This document shows, in pieces, positions 1 to 7,491 of a DNA stretch of 64,000 nt. The first letter of the stretch is position 1. Every line of letters begins with the position of its first letter. The notes under the pieces are model-generated. The model did not search any database. It saw only the letters and a program-made list of their open reading frames with translations, and had not been told where the DNA came from. Source of the DNA: Viridibacillus sp050279675 (lineage in GTDB: Bacteria > Bacillota > Bacilli > Bacillales_A > Planococcaceae); the NCBI RefSeq assembly GCF_050279675.1, contig NZ_JBNNUK010000001.1, positions 558,001 to 622,000 of the forward strand. The letters run 5' to 3'. The position numbers were made by a program, and so were the translations under genes.

Positions 1-1
1 A

Positions 2-739
2 TCAATTATTTCAGAAAAGCTTGTTGAAATTTACGAATCTAGTGATGAAGAGTCAATCGAGTTAAATATTCAAGATGGTGAATTAACAGTTATTCTTTTT
101 GTTGGTGTTAACGGTGTTGGTAAAACAACAACAATTGGGAAATTAGCGCATCGCTTAAAACAAGAAGGGAAATCAGTAATACTTGCAGCAGGTGATACAT
201 TCCGTGCAGGTGCGATTGATCAACTTCAAGTTTGGGGAGACCGTGTTGGTGTGGAAGTTATTAAGCAAGCAGAAGGGTCTGACCCTGCTGCAGTAATGTA
301 TGATGCCATTCGTGCAGCCAAAACCCGTGGAGCGGATGTACTTATTTGTGATACAGCTGGACGTCTGCAAAATAAAGTTAATCTAATGAACGAATTAGAA
401 AAGGTACATCGTGTAATTTCCCGGGAAATTCCGAATGCTCCGCATGAAGTTTTATTAGCTTTAGATGCAACTACTGGTCAAAATGCACTAGTGCAGGCGC
501 AGACATTTAAAGAAGCAACAAACGTGACAGGTATTGTATTAACGAAACTAGATGGTACTGCAAAAGGTGGTATTGTACTTGCAATTCGTAACAAATTGCA
601 TATTCCGGTAAAGTTTGTTGGTTTAGGTGAGAAAATGGACGATTTACAACCGTTTGATACAGAACGTTATGTATACGGCTTATTTGCTGACGCACTTGAT
701 CAACAGCTAGCAAAAGAAGAGGAATTAAACGAGCAATAA
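2..739 (+). CDS. ftsY: Signal recognition particle receptor FtsY (5' end missing)
   Basis: SRP receptor GTPase that docks ribosome-SRP complexes at the membrane by pairing with Ffh. The reading frame is open from base 2 and holds the whole NG-domain core: P-loop GVNGVGKTT at about 111-137, the DTFRAGA motif, DTAGR (G3) and TKLDG (G4), ending in the usual FtsY tail. The acidic N-terminal region and start codon lie outside the window. A GTG at 251 is internal and would remove the P-loop, so it is not the start. A strong terminator follows. Identity is clear from the motifs and from the downstream ylxM-ffh neighbourhood. Confidence 0.97.
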   Translation, partial: SIISEKLVEIYESSDEESIELNIQDGELTVILFVGVNGVGKTTTIGKLAHRLKQEGKSVILAAGDTFRAGAIDQLQVWGDRVGVEVIKQAEGSDPAAVMYDAIRAAKTRGADVLICDTAGRLQNKVNLMNELEKVHRVISREIPNAPHEVLLALDATTGQNALVQAQTFKEATNVTGIVLTKLDGTAKGGIVLAIRNKLHIPVKFVGLGEKMDDLQPFDTERYVYGLFADALDQQLAKEEELNEQ

Positions 740-754
740 TTAAATAAATGAACT

Positions 755-783
755 ATGCATAGCTTTTTAGCTATGCATTTTTC
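755..783 (+). terminator. Rho-independent terminator after ftsY
   Basis: Perfect 10-bp stem (ATGCATAGCT / AGCTATGCAT) with a TTTT loop, followed by a short T run. It separates ftsY from the ylxM-ffh unit. Confidence 0.9.
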
Positions 784-841
784 GTCTATGTATATTAGGG
801 GTTATATGAGGATTAATATGTAATTAGACAAGTATATTTAC

Positions 842-870
842 TTGACAGAAATCCGATTATTCCTTATGAT
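842..870 (+). promoter_or_regulatory. Sigma-A promoter for ylxM-ffh
   Basis: Consensus -35 TTGACA, 17-bp spacer, and TATGAT as -10. The predicted start lies about 30 nt before the ylxM ATG, leaving a short leader that carries the ribosome binding site AGGGGAGA. Confidence 0.85.
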
Positions 871-906
871 ACTAAAAGAATGTGTAAAATAGGGGAGAGA
901 TTACTT

Positions 907-1242
907 ATGCTACTTGAAAAAACGACACGCATGAACTTTCTCTTCGACTTTTATCAAGCATTGTTGACTGATAAACAACGTAGCTATATGCAACTTTATT
1001 ATTTAGATGACCATTCTCTTGGTGAAATTGCTGAAGCTTATGGAGTATCGCGTCAAGCAGTTTACGATAATATTCGTAGAACAGAAGCGATGCTTGAAGA
1101 ATATGAAGACAAACTTCGATTATTCGAGAAATTTCAAAACAGACAACAAATAATTGCAGAGCTATCAAAAAAAACTACTGACAATAGTGCCTCGCAAACT
1201 GTGTGGCTAGAACTTATTGAACAGTTAAAGCAATGGGATTAG
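907..1242 (+). CDS. ylxM: SRP-associated helix-turn-helix protein YlxM
   Basis: Small helix-turn-helix protein (111 aa, the usual family size) always found beside ffh in Firmicutes. It is related to region 4 of sigma factors, with the HTH at about residues 37-58 (LGEIAEAYGVSRQAVYDN). In streptococci YlxM binds SRP components and modulates SRP activity; no DNA target is established. The start at 907 is chosen because AGGGGAGA lies 8 nt upstream. An upstream in-frame ATG at 880 has no ribosome binding site. ffh follows after 12 nt, so the two are almost certainly co-transcribed from the promoter at 842-870. Confidence 0.92.
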   Translation: MLLEKTTRMNFLFDFYQALLTDKQRSYMQLYYLDDHSLGEIAEAYGVSRQAVYDNIRRTEAMLEEYEDKLRLFEKFQNRQQIIAELSKKTTDNSASQTVWLELIEQLKQWD

Positions 1243-1254
1243 GAGGCGGCATGC

Positions 1255-2610
1255 ATGGCATTTGAAGGATTAGCGGAGCGACTCCAAGGTACGATTTCGA
1301 AGATTAAAGGCAAAGGGAAAGTGACGGAACAAGACGTTAAAGAAATGATGCGTGAAGTCCGTTTTGCCTTAATAGAAGCGGACGTTAACTTAAAAGTTGT
1401 AAAATCTTTTATTAAGCGCGTTAGTGAACGAGCAATCGGTCAAGACGTCATGAAAAGTCTAACACCCGGTCAACAAGTTATTAAAATCGTAAAAGACGAA
1501 CTGACAGAATTAATGGGTGGCGAACAAAGTCCTATTAAGTTCTCTCAAAAACCACCAACTGTTATTTTAATGGTAGGTTTACAAGGTGCCGGTAAAACAA
1601 CAACTACTGGTAAACTTGCTAATGTTTTGCGCAAAAAGTACAATCGTAAACCATTACTTGTAGCGGCGGATGTCTACCGTCCAGCAGCGATTAAGCAATT
1701 GCAAACATTAGGTGATCAGCTATCTTTGCCGGTGTTTGCTCTTGGTACGGAAGTATCTCCTGTGGATATTGTCCGTCAAGCGCTGGAACATGCAAAGGAA
1801 GAGCATCATGATGTTGTATTAATCGATACGGCAGGTCGTCTTCATATTGATGAAAACTTAATGCAAGAATTGAAAGACATTCGTGCATTAAGAGAACCAG
1901 ATGAAGTCTTTTTAGTTGTCGATTCTATGACAGGTCAAGATGCTGTTAATGTAGCTAATAGCTTCAATGAAGCAGTAGGTATTACGGGTGTAGTTCTAAC
2001 GAAGTTAGATGGGGATACACGTGGTGGTGCGGCTTTATCAATCCGCTCTGTTACAGAAAAACCAATTAAATTCGTCGGTATGGGTGAGAAAATGGATGCT
2101 TTAGAGCCATTCCATCCAGAACGTATGGCTTCACGTATTCTTGGTATGGGCGACATGATGTCCTTAATTGAGAAAGCGCAAGCAAACGTTGACGAAGAAA
2201 AAGCAAGAGAAATGGAAGAAAAGTTCAGAACACAGAGCTTTACTTTCGATGATTTCTTAGATCAAATGAGCCAAGTGAAAAAAATGGGACCTTTGGATGA
2301 GATTCTAAAAATGCTTCCAGGTGCCAATAAAATTAAAGGCTTAGAAAATGCGAAAATCGATGATAAACAAATTGGTCATATAGAGGCCATTATTCTCTCG
2401 ATGACCCCAGCTGAAAAAACGAATCCTGAGATCATCAACTCGAGTCGTAAAAAACGAATTGCAAAAGGTTCAGGTTGTTCTGTTCAAGAAATAAACCGAC
2501 TTTTAAAACAATTTGAAGATATGAAGAAAATGATGAAACAAATGACGGGTATGACGCAAAAAGGGAAGAAAAAAATGAAACTTCCTGGTTTGGATTCACT
2601 GTTTAAATAA
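1255..2610 (+). CDS. ffh: Signal recognition particle protein Ffh
   Basis: SRP54-type GTPase of 451 aa that binds the SRP RNA and signal sequences and delivers ribosomes to FtsY. An N-terminal helical bundle is followed by the G domain (GLQGAGKTTT at about 108-117, then DTAGR and TKLDGD). The methionine-rich M domain begins near residue 300 and contains the SRP-RNA-binding segment GSGCSVQEINRLLKQFE. The tail is Met/Lys-rich. The start is preceded by a strong AGGAGG. It is the second gene of the ylxM-ffh unit; rpsP downstream has its own promoter. Confidence 0.98.
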   Translation: MAFEGLAERLQGTISKIKGKGKVTEQDVKEMMREVRFALIEADVNLKVVKSFIKRVSERAIGQDVMKSLTPGQQVIKIVKDELTELMGGEQSPIKFSQKPPTVILMVGLQGAGKTTTTGKLANVLRKKYNRKPLLVAADVYRPAAIKQLQTLGDQLSLPVFALGTEVSPVDIVRQALEHAKEEHHDVVLIDTAGRLHIDENLMQELKDIRALREPDEVFLVVDSMTGQDAVNVANSFNEAVGITGVVLTKLDGDTRGGAALSIRSVTEKPIKFVGMGEKMDALEPFHPERMASRILGMGDMMSLIEKAQANVDEEKAREMEEKFRTQSFTFDDFLDQMSQVKKMGPLDEILKMLPGANKIKGLENAKIDDKQIGHIEAIILSMTPAEKTNPEIINSSRKKRIAKGSGCSVQEINRLLKQFEDMKKMMKQMTGMTQKGKKKMKLPGLDSLFK

Positions 2611-2648
2611 TTTTTTAAACTAAAAATTAGTGTGTTAAGAAAAAACAC

Positions 2649-2677
2649 TTTACAAACAATCCAAAGCTTGCTATTAT
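2649..2677 (+). promoter_or_regulatory. Sigma-A promoter for rpsP
   Basis: TTTACA, 17-bp spacer, TATTAT. It lies about 40 nt before the rpsP start. A short inverted repeat (AGTGTT/AACACT) just upstream has no T run and is not called a terminator. Confidence 0.8.
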
Positions 2678-2715
2678 ACTATCTTGTGTGAAACTATTCG
2701 GAGGTGCAATTAAAA

Positions 2716-2988
2716 ATGGCAGTAAAAATTCGCTTAAAACGTATCGGGGCAAAAAAGGCTCCTTTCTATCGTATTGTAGTAGCAGACGCTCGCGCACCAC
2801 GCGACGGCCGCTCAATTGAAACAATTGGTACATTCAATCCTTTAACTACTCCAGAAGAAGTTAAGATTGATGAAGAAAAAGCATTAGCATGGTTAGCAAA
2901 TGGTGCAAAACCATCTGATACAGTACGCAACTTGTTCTCATCACAAGGCATTATGGAAAAATTCCATAATTCAAAAATCAGTAAATAA
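2716..2988 (+). CDS. rpsP: 30S ribosomal protein S16
   Basis: S16, a small-subunit assembly protein, 90 aa like its B. subtilis homologue. The sequence opens MAVKIRLKRIGAKKAPFYRIV, with the basic RNA-binding N-terminus and the typical TIGTFNPL segment around residue 35. The start at 2716 follows CGGAGGTG with good spacing; an in-frame ATG four codons earlier overlaps the ribosome binding site. It begins the rpsP-khpA unit; khpA follows 14 nt after the stop. Confidence 0.97.
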   Translation: MAVKIRLKRIGAKKAPFYRIVVADARAPRDGRSIETIGTFNPLTTPEEVKIDEEKALAWLANGAKPSDTVRNLFSSQGIMEKFHNSKISK

Positions 2989-3002
2989 TCGGAGGTGACA
3001 GC

Positions 3003-3236
3003 ATGAAGCAGCTGATTGAAACAATCGTTAAACCTTTAGTCGATTATCCAGAAGAAGTTCGTATTACAACCGAGGAGAGTCCGAATCGAATTGTATATAA
3101 ACTTTCTGTTCACCCTAGTGATATGGGAAAAGTAATTGGTAAACAGGGCCGTGTTGCAAAAGCGATGCGTACAATTGTTTATTCAGCAGCGGGCAGTCAT
3201 CATAAGAAGAAGACATATGTCGATATTCTAGATTAG
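3003..3236 (+). CDS. khpA: KH-domain RNA-binding protein KhpA (YlqC)
   Basis: Single type II KH domain protein of 77 aa. The GxxG loop is GKQG at residues 46-49 (VIGKQGRVAKAMRTIV). In Firmicutes KhpA pairs with KhpB (Jag) and binds many RNAs, with effects on cell division and elongation; that role is taken from relatives. It is translated from GGAGGTGAC 14 nt after rpsP and closed by a terminator. B. subtilis has ylqD next, which is absent here. Confidence 0.93.
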   Translation: MKQLIETIVKPLVDYPEEVRITTEESPNRIVYKLSVHPSDMGKVIGKQGRVAKAMRTIVYSAAGSHHKKKTYVDILD

Positions 3237-3238
3237 TC

Positions 3239-3271
3239 AAAAAGGGGGGAGCTTTAGTTCCTTCCTTTTTT
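3239..3271 (+). terminator. Terminator after rpsP-khpA
   Basis: A long stem with G-U pairs (AAAAAGGGGGGAG against TTCCTTCCTTTTT) ends in a T run. The first A residues make it potentially bidirectional. Confidence 0.7.
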
Positions 3272-3292
3272 GTTACGATTAAAATTAAATTA

Positions 3293-3316
3293 ATCCTCTA
3301 ATAATGTATTGAGGAT
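3293..3316 (+). repeat. Inverted repeat in the rimM leader
   Basis: ATCCTC and GAGGAT face each other across 12 bases, 30 nt before rimM. There is no T run, so it is not a terminator. It could be a small leader hairpin. I see no convincing sigma-A promoter between the preceding terminator and rimM. Confidence 0.35.
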
Positions 3317-3345
3317 GTTCACATATTTATTAAGAGGTGATTTAG

Positions 3346-3861
3346 ATGGAATGGTATAACGTAGGTAAAATCGTTAATACACATGGTATAAGAGGTGAGG
3401 TGCGTGTTATCTCACAAACAGACTTCCCTGAAGAACGCTATGTAGTAGGAGAACAAATTGCACTGTTTAAAAAAGATTCTAAAAAACCATTACGACTAAC
3501 AATCGCATCGGCCCGTGCTCACAAAAACTTCATTCTACTATCGTTTGAAGGATATCCAAATATAAATGATGTAGAAGACTTCCGTGACGGTATTTTAAAA
3601 GTGTCAGAAAAGCAACTAAGTGAATTAGCAGATGATGAATACTATTACCATGAAATCATTGGCTGTACTGTTTTTGATGAAGAGGGTACAGAAATTGGAC
3701 AAGTAAAAGAGATTTTCGAAACCGGTGCTAATGATGTCTGGACTCTAAAAGGAGTTAATGGTAAGGATCAATATATTCCGGTAATAGACGATGTCATTAA
3801 AGAAATCGATGTTGACGAGAAGAAGATCATCATTCATGTGATGGATGGTTTGTTATCATGA
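3346..3861 (+). CDS. rimM: Ribosome maturation factor RimM
   Basis: 16S rRNA processing factor that helps assemble the 30S head around S19. It is 171 aa, close to the family norm. The N-terminal RimM barrel (WYNVGKIVNTHGIRGEVRV) is followed by a PRC-barrel domain (EYYYHEIIGCTVFDEEG... NDVWTLKG). The start follows AGAGGTGATTT. The stop overlaps the trmD start by 4 bp (ATGA type), indicating translational coupling, as is usual for this pair. Confidence 0.96.
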   Translation: MEWYNVGKIVNTHGIRGEVRVISQTDFPEERYVVGEQIALFKKDSKKPLRLTIASARAHKNFILLSFEGYPNINDVEDFRDGILKVSEKQLSELADDEYYYHEIIGCTVFDEEGTEIGQVKEIFETGANDVWTLKGVNGKDQYIPVIDDVIKEIDVDEKKIIIHVMDGLLS

Positions 3862-4592
3862 TGAATATCCACGTACTATCGCTATTCCCGAATATGTTTG
3901 AAGGCGTATTTGGTTCTTCTATTTTAAAAAAAGCTCAAGAAAAAGGGGCTGTTACGTTAGGTGTAACAGATTTCCGTGAATTTTCGATTAACAAACACAA
4001 CCAAGTAGATGATTATCCGTACGGTGGTGGAGCTGGTATGGTATTAAAGCCAGAACCCCTTTTTAACGCCGTAGAAGCGCTTGTAAGCGAAGGTAAAAAG
4101 CCACGTATCATTTTGATGTGTCCACAAGGAGAACGCTATACACAAGCTAAAGCAGAGGAATTAGCGCAAGAAGAAGACTTAATCTTCCTTTGTGGTCATT
4201 ATGAAGGTTATGATGAGCGAATTCGTCAGTATCTTGTAACGGATGAAATTTCTATTGGGGATTATGTCTTAACGGGTGGTGAGCTGGGAGCAATGACAGT
4301 GATTGACAGTGTCGTTCGCCTGTTACCTGGAGTTTTAGGCAATAATGATTCGCCAGTATTAGATTCTTTTTCAACTGGTTTACTAGAGCACCCACATTAC
4401 ACTCGTCCTGCTGAATTCCGTGGTATGAAAGTGCCAGACGTTTTATTGTCTGGTAATCATGCGAAAATTGACGAATGGCGTGAGCAACAATCTATAAAAA
4501 GAACATTTGAGAGACGCCCGGATCTGCTAGATAAAATGGAGTTAAATCCGAAGCAACAAAAGCACTTGAATTTATTAAAATCGGGTAAATAA
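3858..4592 (+). CDS. trmD: tRNA (guanine-N1-)-methyltransferase TrmD
   Basis: SPOUT methyltransferase that makes m1G37 in tRNAs and so prevents frameshifting. It is 244 aa. Visible are the GGGAGM segment (57-61), the trefoil-knot SAM-binding stretch ISIGDYVLTGGELGAM (131-146), and the proposed catalytic aspartate D169 in LDSF. Two ATG codons in tandem (3858 and 3861) make the first residue uncertain by one. It is coupled to rimM by a 4-bp overlap. Confidence 0.97.
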   Translation: MMNIHVLSLFPNMFEGVFGSSILKKAQEKGAVTLGVTDFREFSINKHNQVDDYPYGGGAGMVLKPEPLFNAVEALVSEGKKPRIILMCPQGERYTQAKAEELAQEEDLIFLCGHYEGYDERIRQYLVTDEISIGDYVLTGGELGAMTVIDSVVRLLPGVLGNNDSPVLDSFSTGLLEHPHYTRPAEFRGMKVPDVLLSGNHAKIDEWREQQSIKRTFERRPDLLDKMELNPKQQKHLNLLKSGK

Positions 4593-4595
4593 TTA

Positions 4596-4624
4596 TTGCA
4601 TAGTATCACAGTATATGATAATAT
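4596..4624 (+). promoter_or_regulatory. Sigma-A promoter for rplS
   Basis: TTGCAT, 17-bp spacer, TAATAT, placed directly after the trmD stop. Transcripts would start near 4631 and carry a leader of about 87 nt. Confidence 0.75.
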
Positions 4625-4631
4625 TAAAAAT

Positions 4632-4700
4632 GCATTTCTATGAGAAATGCCGAATTACGGTGTTCCGCTGTATCATCAAGAGGAGTTACAAGAACATCTG
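4632..4700 (+). promoter_or_regulatory. Structured rplS leader, probably the Firmicutes L19 leader
   Basis: The leader first forms a perfect 8-bp hairpin (GCATTTCT, loop ATG, AGAAATGC; 4632-4650). A second hairpin follows, with TGTTC (4661-4665) pairing GAACA (4692-4696) and flanking complementarity. Position and the GUGUUC/GAACAUCUG arms fit the L19 leader family, thought to bind L19 for autoregulation. The family assignment is from memory of the motif. Confidence 0.55.
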
Positions 4701-4717
4701 TCTAAGGAGAGAAAATA

Positions 4718-5062
4718 ATGTCAAACATCATTACAGAAATCACTAAAGAACAACTTCGCACAGACATTCCTGCGTTCCGCGCTGGAGATACTGTAAAAAT
4801 CGACGTTAAAGTAGTCGAAGGAACTCGCGAACGTATCCAAGTATACGAAGGAGTAGTTATTAAACGTCGTGGTGGCGGTATTAGCGAAACTTTCACTGTT
4901 CGTAAAATTTCTTACGGCGTAGGTGTTGAGCGTACGTTCCCAGTTAACACTCCAAAAATCGCTAACTTACAAGTAGTACGTCGCGGTAAAGTACGTCGCG
5001 CTAAACTATACTACCTACGTAACTTACGCGGTAAAGCGGCTCGTATTAAAGAAATTCGATAA
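4718..5062 (+). CDS. rplS: 50S ribosomal protein L19
   Basis: L19, located at the 30S-50S interface, 114 aa. The characteristic segments DVKVVEGTRERIQVYEGVVI, RRGGGISETFTVRKISYGVGVERTFP and the basic tail RRAKLYYLRNLRGKAARIKE are intact. The start follows AAGGAGA. It has its own promoter and structured leader and is closed by a strong terminator, so expression is set independently of rimM-trmD. Confidence 0.98.
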   Translation: MSNIITEITKEQLRTDIPAFRAGDTVKIDVKVVEGTRERIQVYEGVVIKRRGGGISETFTVRKISYGVGVERTFPVNTPKIANLQVVRRGKVRRAKLYYLRNLRGKAARIKEIR

Positions 5063-5080
5063 TACATTTTTTTGCCGAAG

Positions 5081-5113
5081 AGAGAGCTTGTATTACAAGC
5101 TCTCTTTCTTTTT
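5081..5113 (+). terminator. Terminator after rplS
   Basis: Perfect 11-bp stem AGAGAGCTTGT / ACAAGCTCTCT with loop ATT, followed by TTCTTTTT. Confidence 0.9.
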
Positions 5114-5140
5114 GCTTGAAATGACAAATCCTTGTACAAT
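5112..5140 (+). promoter_or_regulatory. Possible sigma-A promoter for lepB
   Basis: TTGCTT, 17-bp spacer, TACAAT, directly after the rplS terminator and 30 nt before lepB. The -35 is imperfect. Confidence 0.45.
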
Positions 5141-5170
5141 AAGAACAGAATAGTCAAGGGGGACATCGAA

Positions 5171-5734
5171 ATGGAAAAAACAAAAAAAGAGAAAAATGAG
5201 TTATGGGAATGGACAAAGGCATTAGTAATTGCTTTTGCATTAGCTGCAATTATTCGTTATTTTTTATTCACGCCGATTGTAGTAGATGGCGAGTCTATGA
5301 TGCCAACCCTTGAAAATGGCGACCGCATGATTGTAAATAAGATTGGCTATAAAATTGGTGACTTGCACCGATTTGATATAGTTGTATTCCACGCACCGGA
5401 AAAGAAAGATTATATTAAACGTATTATTGGTTTACCAGGAGATCAGCTAGAATATAAAAATGATCAGCTTTATATCAATGGCAAGGCAATTGCTGAGCCT
5501 TACTTACAACAATATAAAGATGAAATTACAGATGAAGGTACATTAACTGAAGACTTTACACTTGCGGATATCGAACAACTGGATAAAATCCCAGATGGTT
5601 ATGTTTTTGTAATGGGAGATAATCGTCGTTATAGTAAAGATAGTCGTCATATAGGGATTGTAAAAATAGATGATATTATCGGTAAAACAAGTATTGTTTT
5701 TTGGCCTTTTGATCAAATTGGTACCGTGAAATAA
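5171..5734 (+). CDS. lepB: Type I signal peptidase
   Basis: Membrane serine protease that removes signal peptides outside the cytoplasmic membrane, 187 aa and of the short Gram-positive SipS/SipT type. One N-terminal membrane helix spans about residues 14-33. The catalytic dyad is Ser42 (DGESMMPTL) and Lys83 (YIKRIIGLPGD), and box E (GDNRRYSKDSR) is present. The start at 5171 follows AAGGGGGAC. Bacilli usually carry several sip genes, so the exact paralogue letter cannot be assigned. rbgA follows 18 nt downstream. Confidence 0.95.
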   Translation: MEKTKKEKNELWEWTKALVIAFALAAIIRYFLFTPIVVDGESMMPTLENGDRMIVNKIGYKIGDLHRFDIVVFHAPEKKDYIKRIIGLPGDQLEYKNDQLYINGKAIAEPYLQQYKDEITDEGTLTEDFTLADIEQLDKIPDGYVFVMGDNRRYSKDSRHIGIVKIDDIIGKTSIVFWPFDQIGTVK

Positions 5735-5752
5735 CGAACAGGAGTGAATCAC

Positions 5753-6613
5753 ATGACCATTCAATGGTTTCCGGGACATATGGCGAAGGCTCGTCGTGAA
5801 GTAACCGAAAAACTGAAATTGGTTGATATTATTTTTGAATTGATTGATGCGCGCTTGCCATTATCTTCAAGAAATCCAATGCTAGATGAAGTAATACATC
5901 AAAAAACGCGTTTACTAATTTTGAACAAAGCAGATATGGCTGATGAAATTCAGACGCGTAAATGGATAGATTATTTTCAATCAAAAGGGCACCGTGCTGT
6001 AGCTATTAATTCATTAGATGGAAAAGGCCTTAACAAAGTAACGAAGGCAGCACAAGAGTTATTAAAAGAGAAATGGGATCGTATGCGTTCGAAAGGTATG
6101 AAACCTCGTGCAATTCGTGCGATGATTGTTGGTATACCAAACGTTGGCAAGTCGACATTAATTAATCGACTTGCTAAAAAGAATATTGCTAAAACAGGAA
6201 ATACACCTGGAGTAACTAAATCACAACAGTGGATCAAATTTGGTAAAGAGCTTGAACTGTTAGATACACCCGGAATTTTGTGGCCGAAATTTGAAGATCA
6301 AGAGGTAGGTTATAAACTTGCTTTAACAGGGGCTATTAAGGATACCATTACAAACATGGATGATTTAGCAGTATACGGATTAAACTTTTTGAGTAACCAC
6401 TATAAAGGCCGTATGGAAGAACGTTATAAATTAACTGAAGTCAGTGAAAACCTTGAAGAGACATATAATCATATTGGTCAATTACGTCGAGTTTTCGCTA
6501 CTGGTGGTGAAATTGACTACGATCAAGTTGCAGAGCTAATTGTAAGAGATATACGTAACCAGCAATTAGGTAAGCTAACATTTGACTTTGTAGAAGACAT
6601 AATCGAAGAATAA
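5753..6613 (+). CDS. rbgA: 50S ribosome assembly GTPase RbgA (YlqF)
   Basis: Circularly permuted GTPase needed late in 50S maturation (L16 incorporation in B. subtilis), 286 aa. The motif order shows the permutation: G4 NKAD (58-61) comes first, then G1 GIPNVGKST (127-135), G2 TPGVT (151-155) and G3 DTPG (171-174). A helical C-terminal domain follows. The start at 5753 sits after AGGAGTG; a GTG at 5744 overlaps that site. It probably shares a transcript with lepB and ends at the terminator at 6619. Confidence 0.97.
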   Translation: MTIQWFPGHMAKARREVTEKLKLVDIIFELIDARLPLSSRNPMLDEVIHQKTRLLILNKADMADEIQTRKWIDYFQSKGHRAVAINSLDGKGLNKVTKAAQELLKEKWDRMRSKGMKPRAIRAMIVGIPNVGKSTLINRLAKKNIAKTGNTPGVTKSQQWIKFGKELELLDTPGILWPKFEDQEVGYKLALTGAIKDTITNMDDLAVYGLNFLSNHYKGRMEERYKLTEVSENLEETYNHIGQLRRVFATGGEIDYDQVAELIVRDIRNQQLGKLTFDFVEDIIEE

Positions 6614-6618
6614 AAACT

Positions 6619-6653
6619 AACCTTTTTTACCTTATGGTGAAAAAGGTTTTTTT
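6619..6653 (+). terminator. Terminator after rbgA
   Basis: 13-bp stem AACCTTTTTTACC / GGTGAAAAAGGTT (one G-U), loop TTAT, then a T run. Confidence 0.88.
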
Positions 6654-6711
6654 CTAGATTTTTTAGAAATAGTGCCGATAGTATAAATAGATACAAAAGG
6701 GAGTCTTATTT

Positions 6712-7485
6712 TTGAAAACGATAAAAGACATTAAAGAAGCATTAAATAATGAGCAGCAATACCAACCTTGGATGGCGGAAATAGAATCGGATGAACGCTT
6801 AGGCGTACAAAAAGTATGGCAACAATGGCTTCGAAAAAAAGCGAAGTTAGACAAACTAATAGCAGAGCATGAGGAGAAACTGGAATTCGATAATTCTTAT
6901 CGCACACACCCTACTGCAAATATTGCAGGTACGGATGAAGCAGGCAGAGGCCCATTAGCGGGTCCTGTTGTGACAGCAGCAGTTATTTTACCTAAGCATT
7001 GTCCGGAGCTTGTTGGGTTAAATGATTCCAAACAGTTATCAAAAGAAACTAGAGAATCATTTATGGAGAAAATTATGGAATGTGCTATCGCAACCTCTAT
7101 ACATTTTCAGTCGGCAGAAGTAATTGACGACCTCAATATTTACGAAGCAACAAAACAGTCCATGAAAGCTTCTATAGAGACGCTACAAGTAAAACCAGAT
7201 TTTGTGTTAGCGGATGCAATGACTTTACCGATCGATATTCCACAAGCTCCTATAATAAAAGGTGATGCCAAAAGCTTAGCAATCGCAGCGGCTTCTATTT
7301 TGGCGAAGACAGCGCGTGATAACTATATGGAAGAAATGAATGTAAAATATCCCCAATACGGGTTTGCGCAACATGCAGGTTACGGTACAAAACAACATTT
7401 AGAGGCTTTACGTAAATTTGGCCCTACAGACATTCATAGAACAACGTTTGAACCAATCAAATCAATGATTCATAAGAAAGGGTGA
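6712..7485 (+). CDS. rnhB: Ribonuclease HII
   Basis: Cleaves RNA in RNA-DNA hybrids and removes single ribonucleotides from DNA. It is 257 aa, with the roughly 70-residue N-terminal extension typical of Bacillus RNase HII. Catalytic residues are visible in GTDEAGRGPLAGPVV (D75, E76) and in VLADAMTLP. The start is TTG, supported by AAAGGGAG 9 nt upstream and by alignment of MKTIKDIK with relatives. ylqG starts 6 nt after the stop, so these genes share a transcript. The upstream promoter is not obvious. Confidence 0.96.
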   Translation: MKTIKDIKEALNNEQQYQPWMAEIESDERLGVQKVWQQWLRKKAKLDKLIAEHEEKLEFDNSYRTHPTANIAGTDEAGRGPLAGPVVTAAVILPKHCPELVGLNDSKQLSKETRESFMEKIMECAIATSIHFQSAEVIDDLNIYEATKQSMKASIETLQVKPDFVLADAMTLPIDIPQAPIIKGDAKSLAIAAASILAKTARDNYMEEMNVKYPQYGFAQHAGYGTKQHLEALRKFGPTDIHRTTFEPIKSMIHKKG

Positions 7486-7491
7486 ATAGTA

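Noticed and set aside
2629..2650. Terminator after ffh from the AGTGTT/AACACT repeat
   Set aside because: Short stem and no T run; it lies against the rpsP -35 instead.
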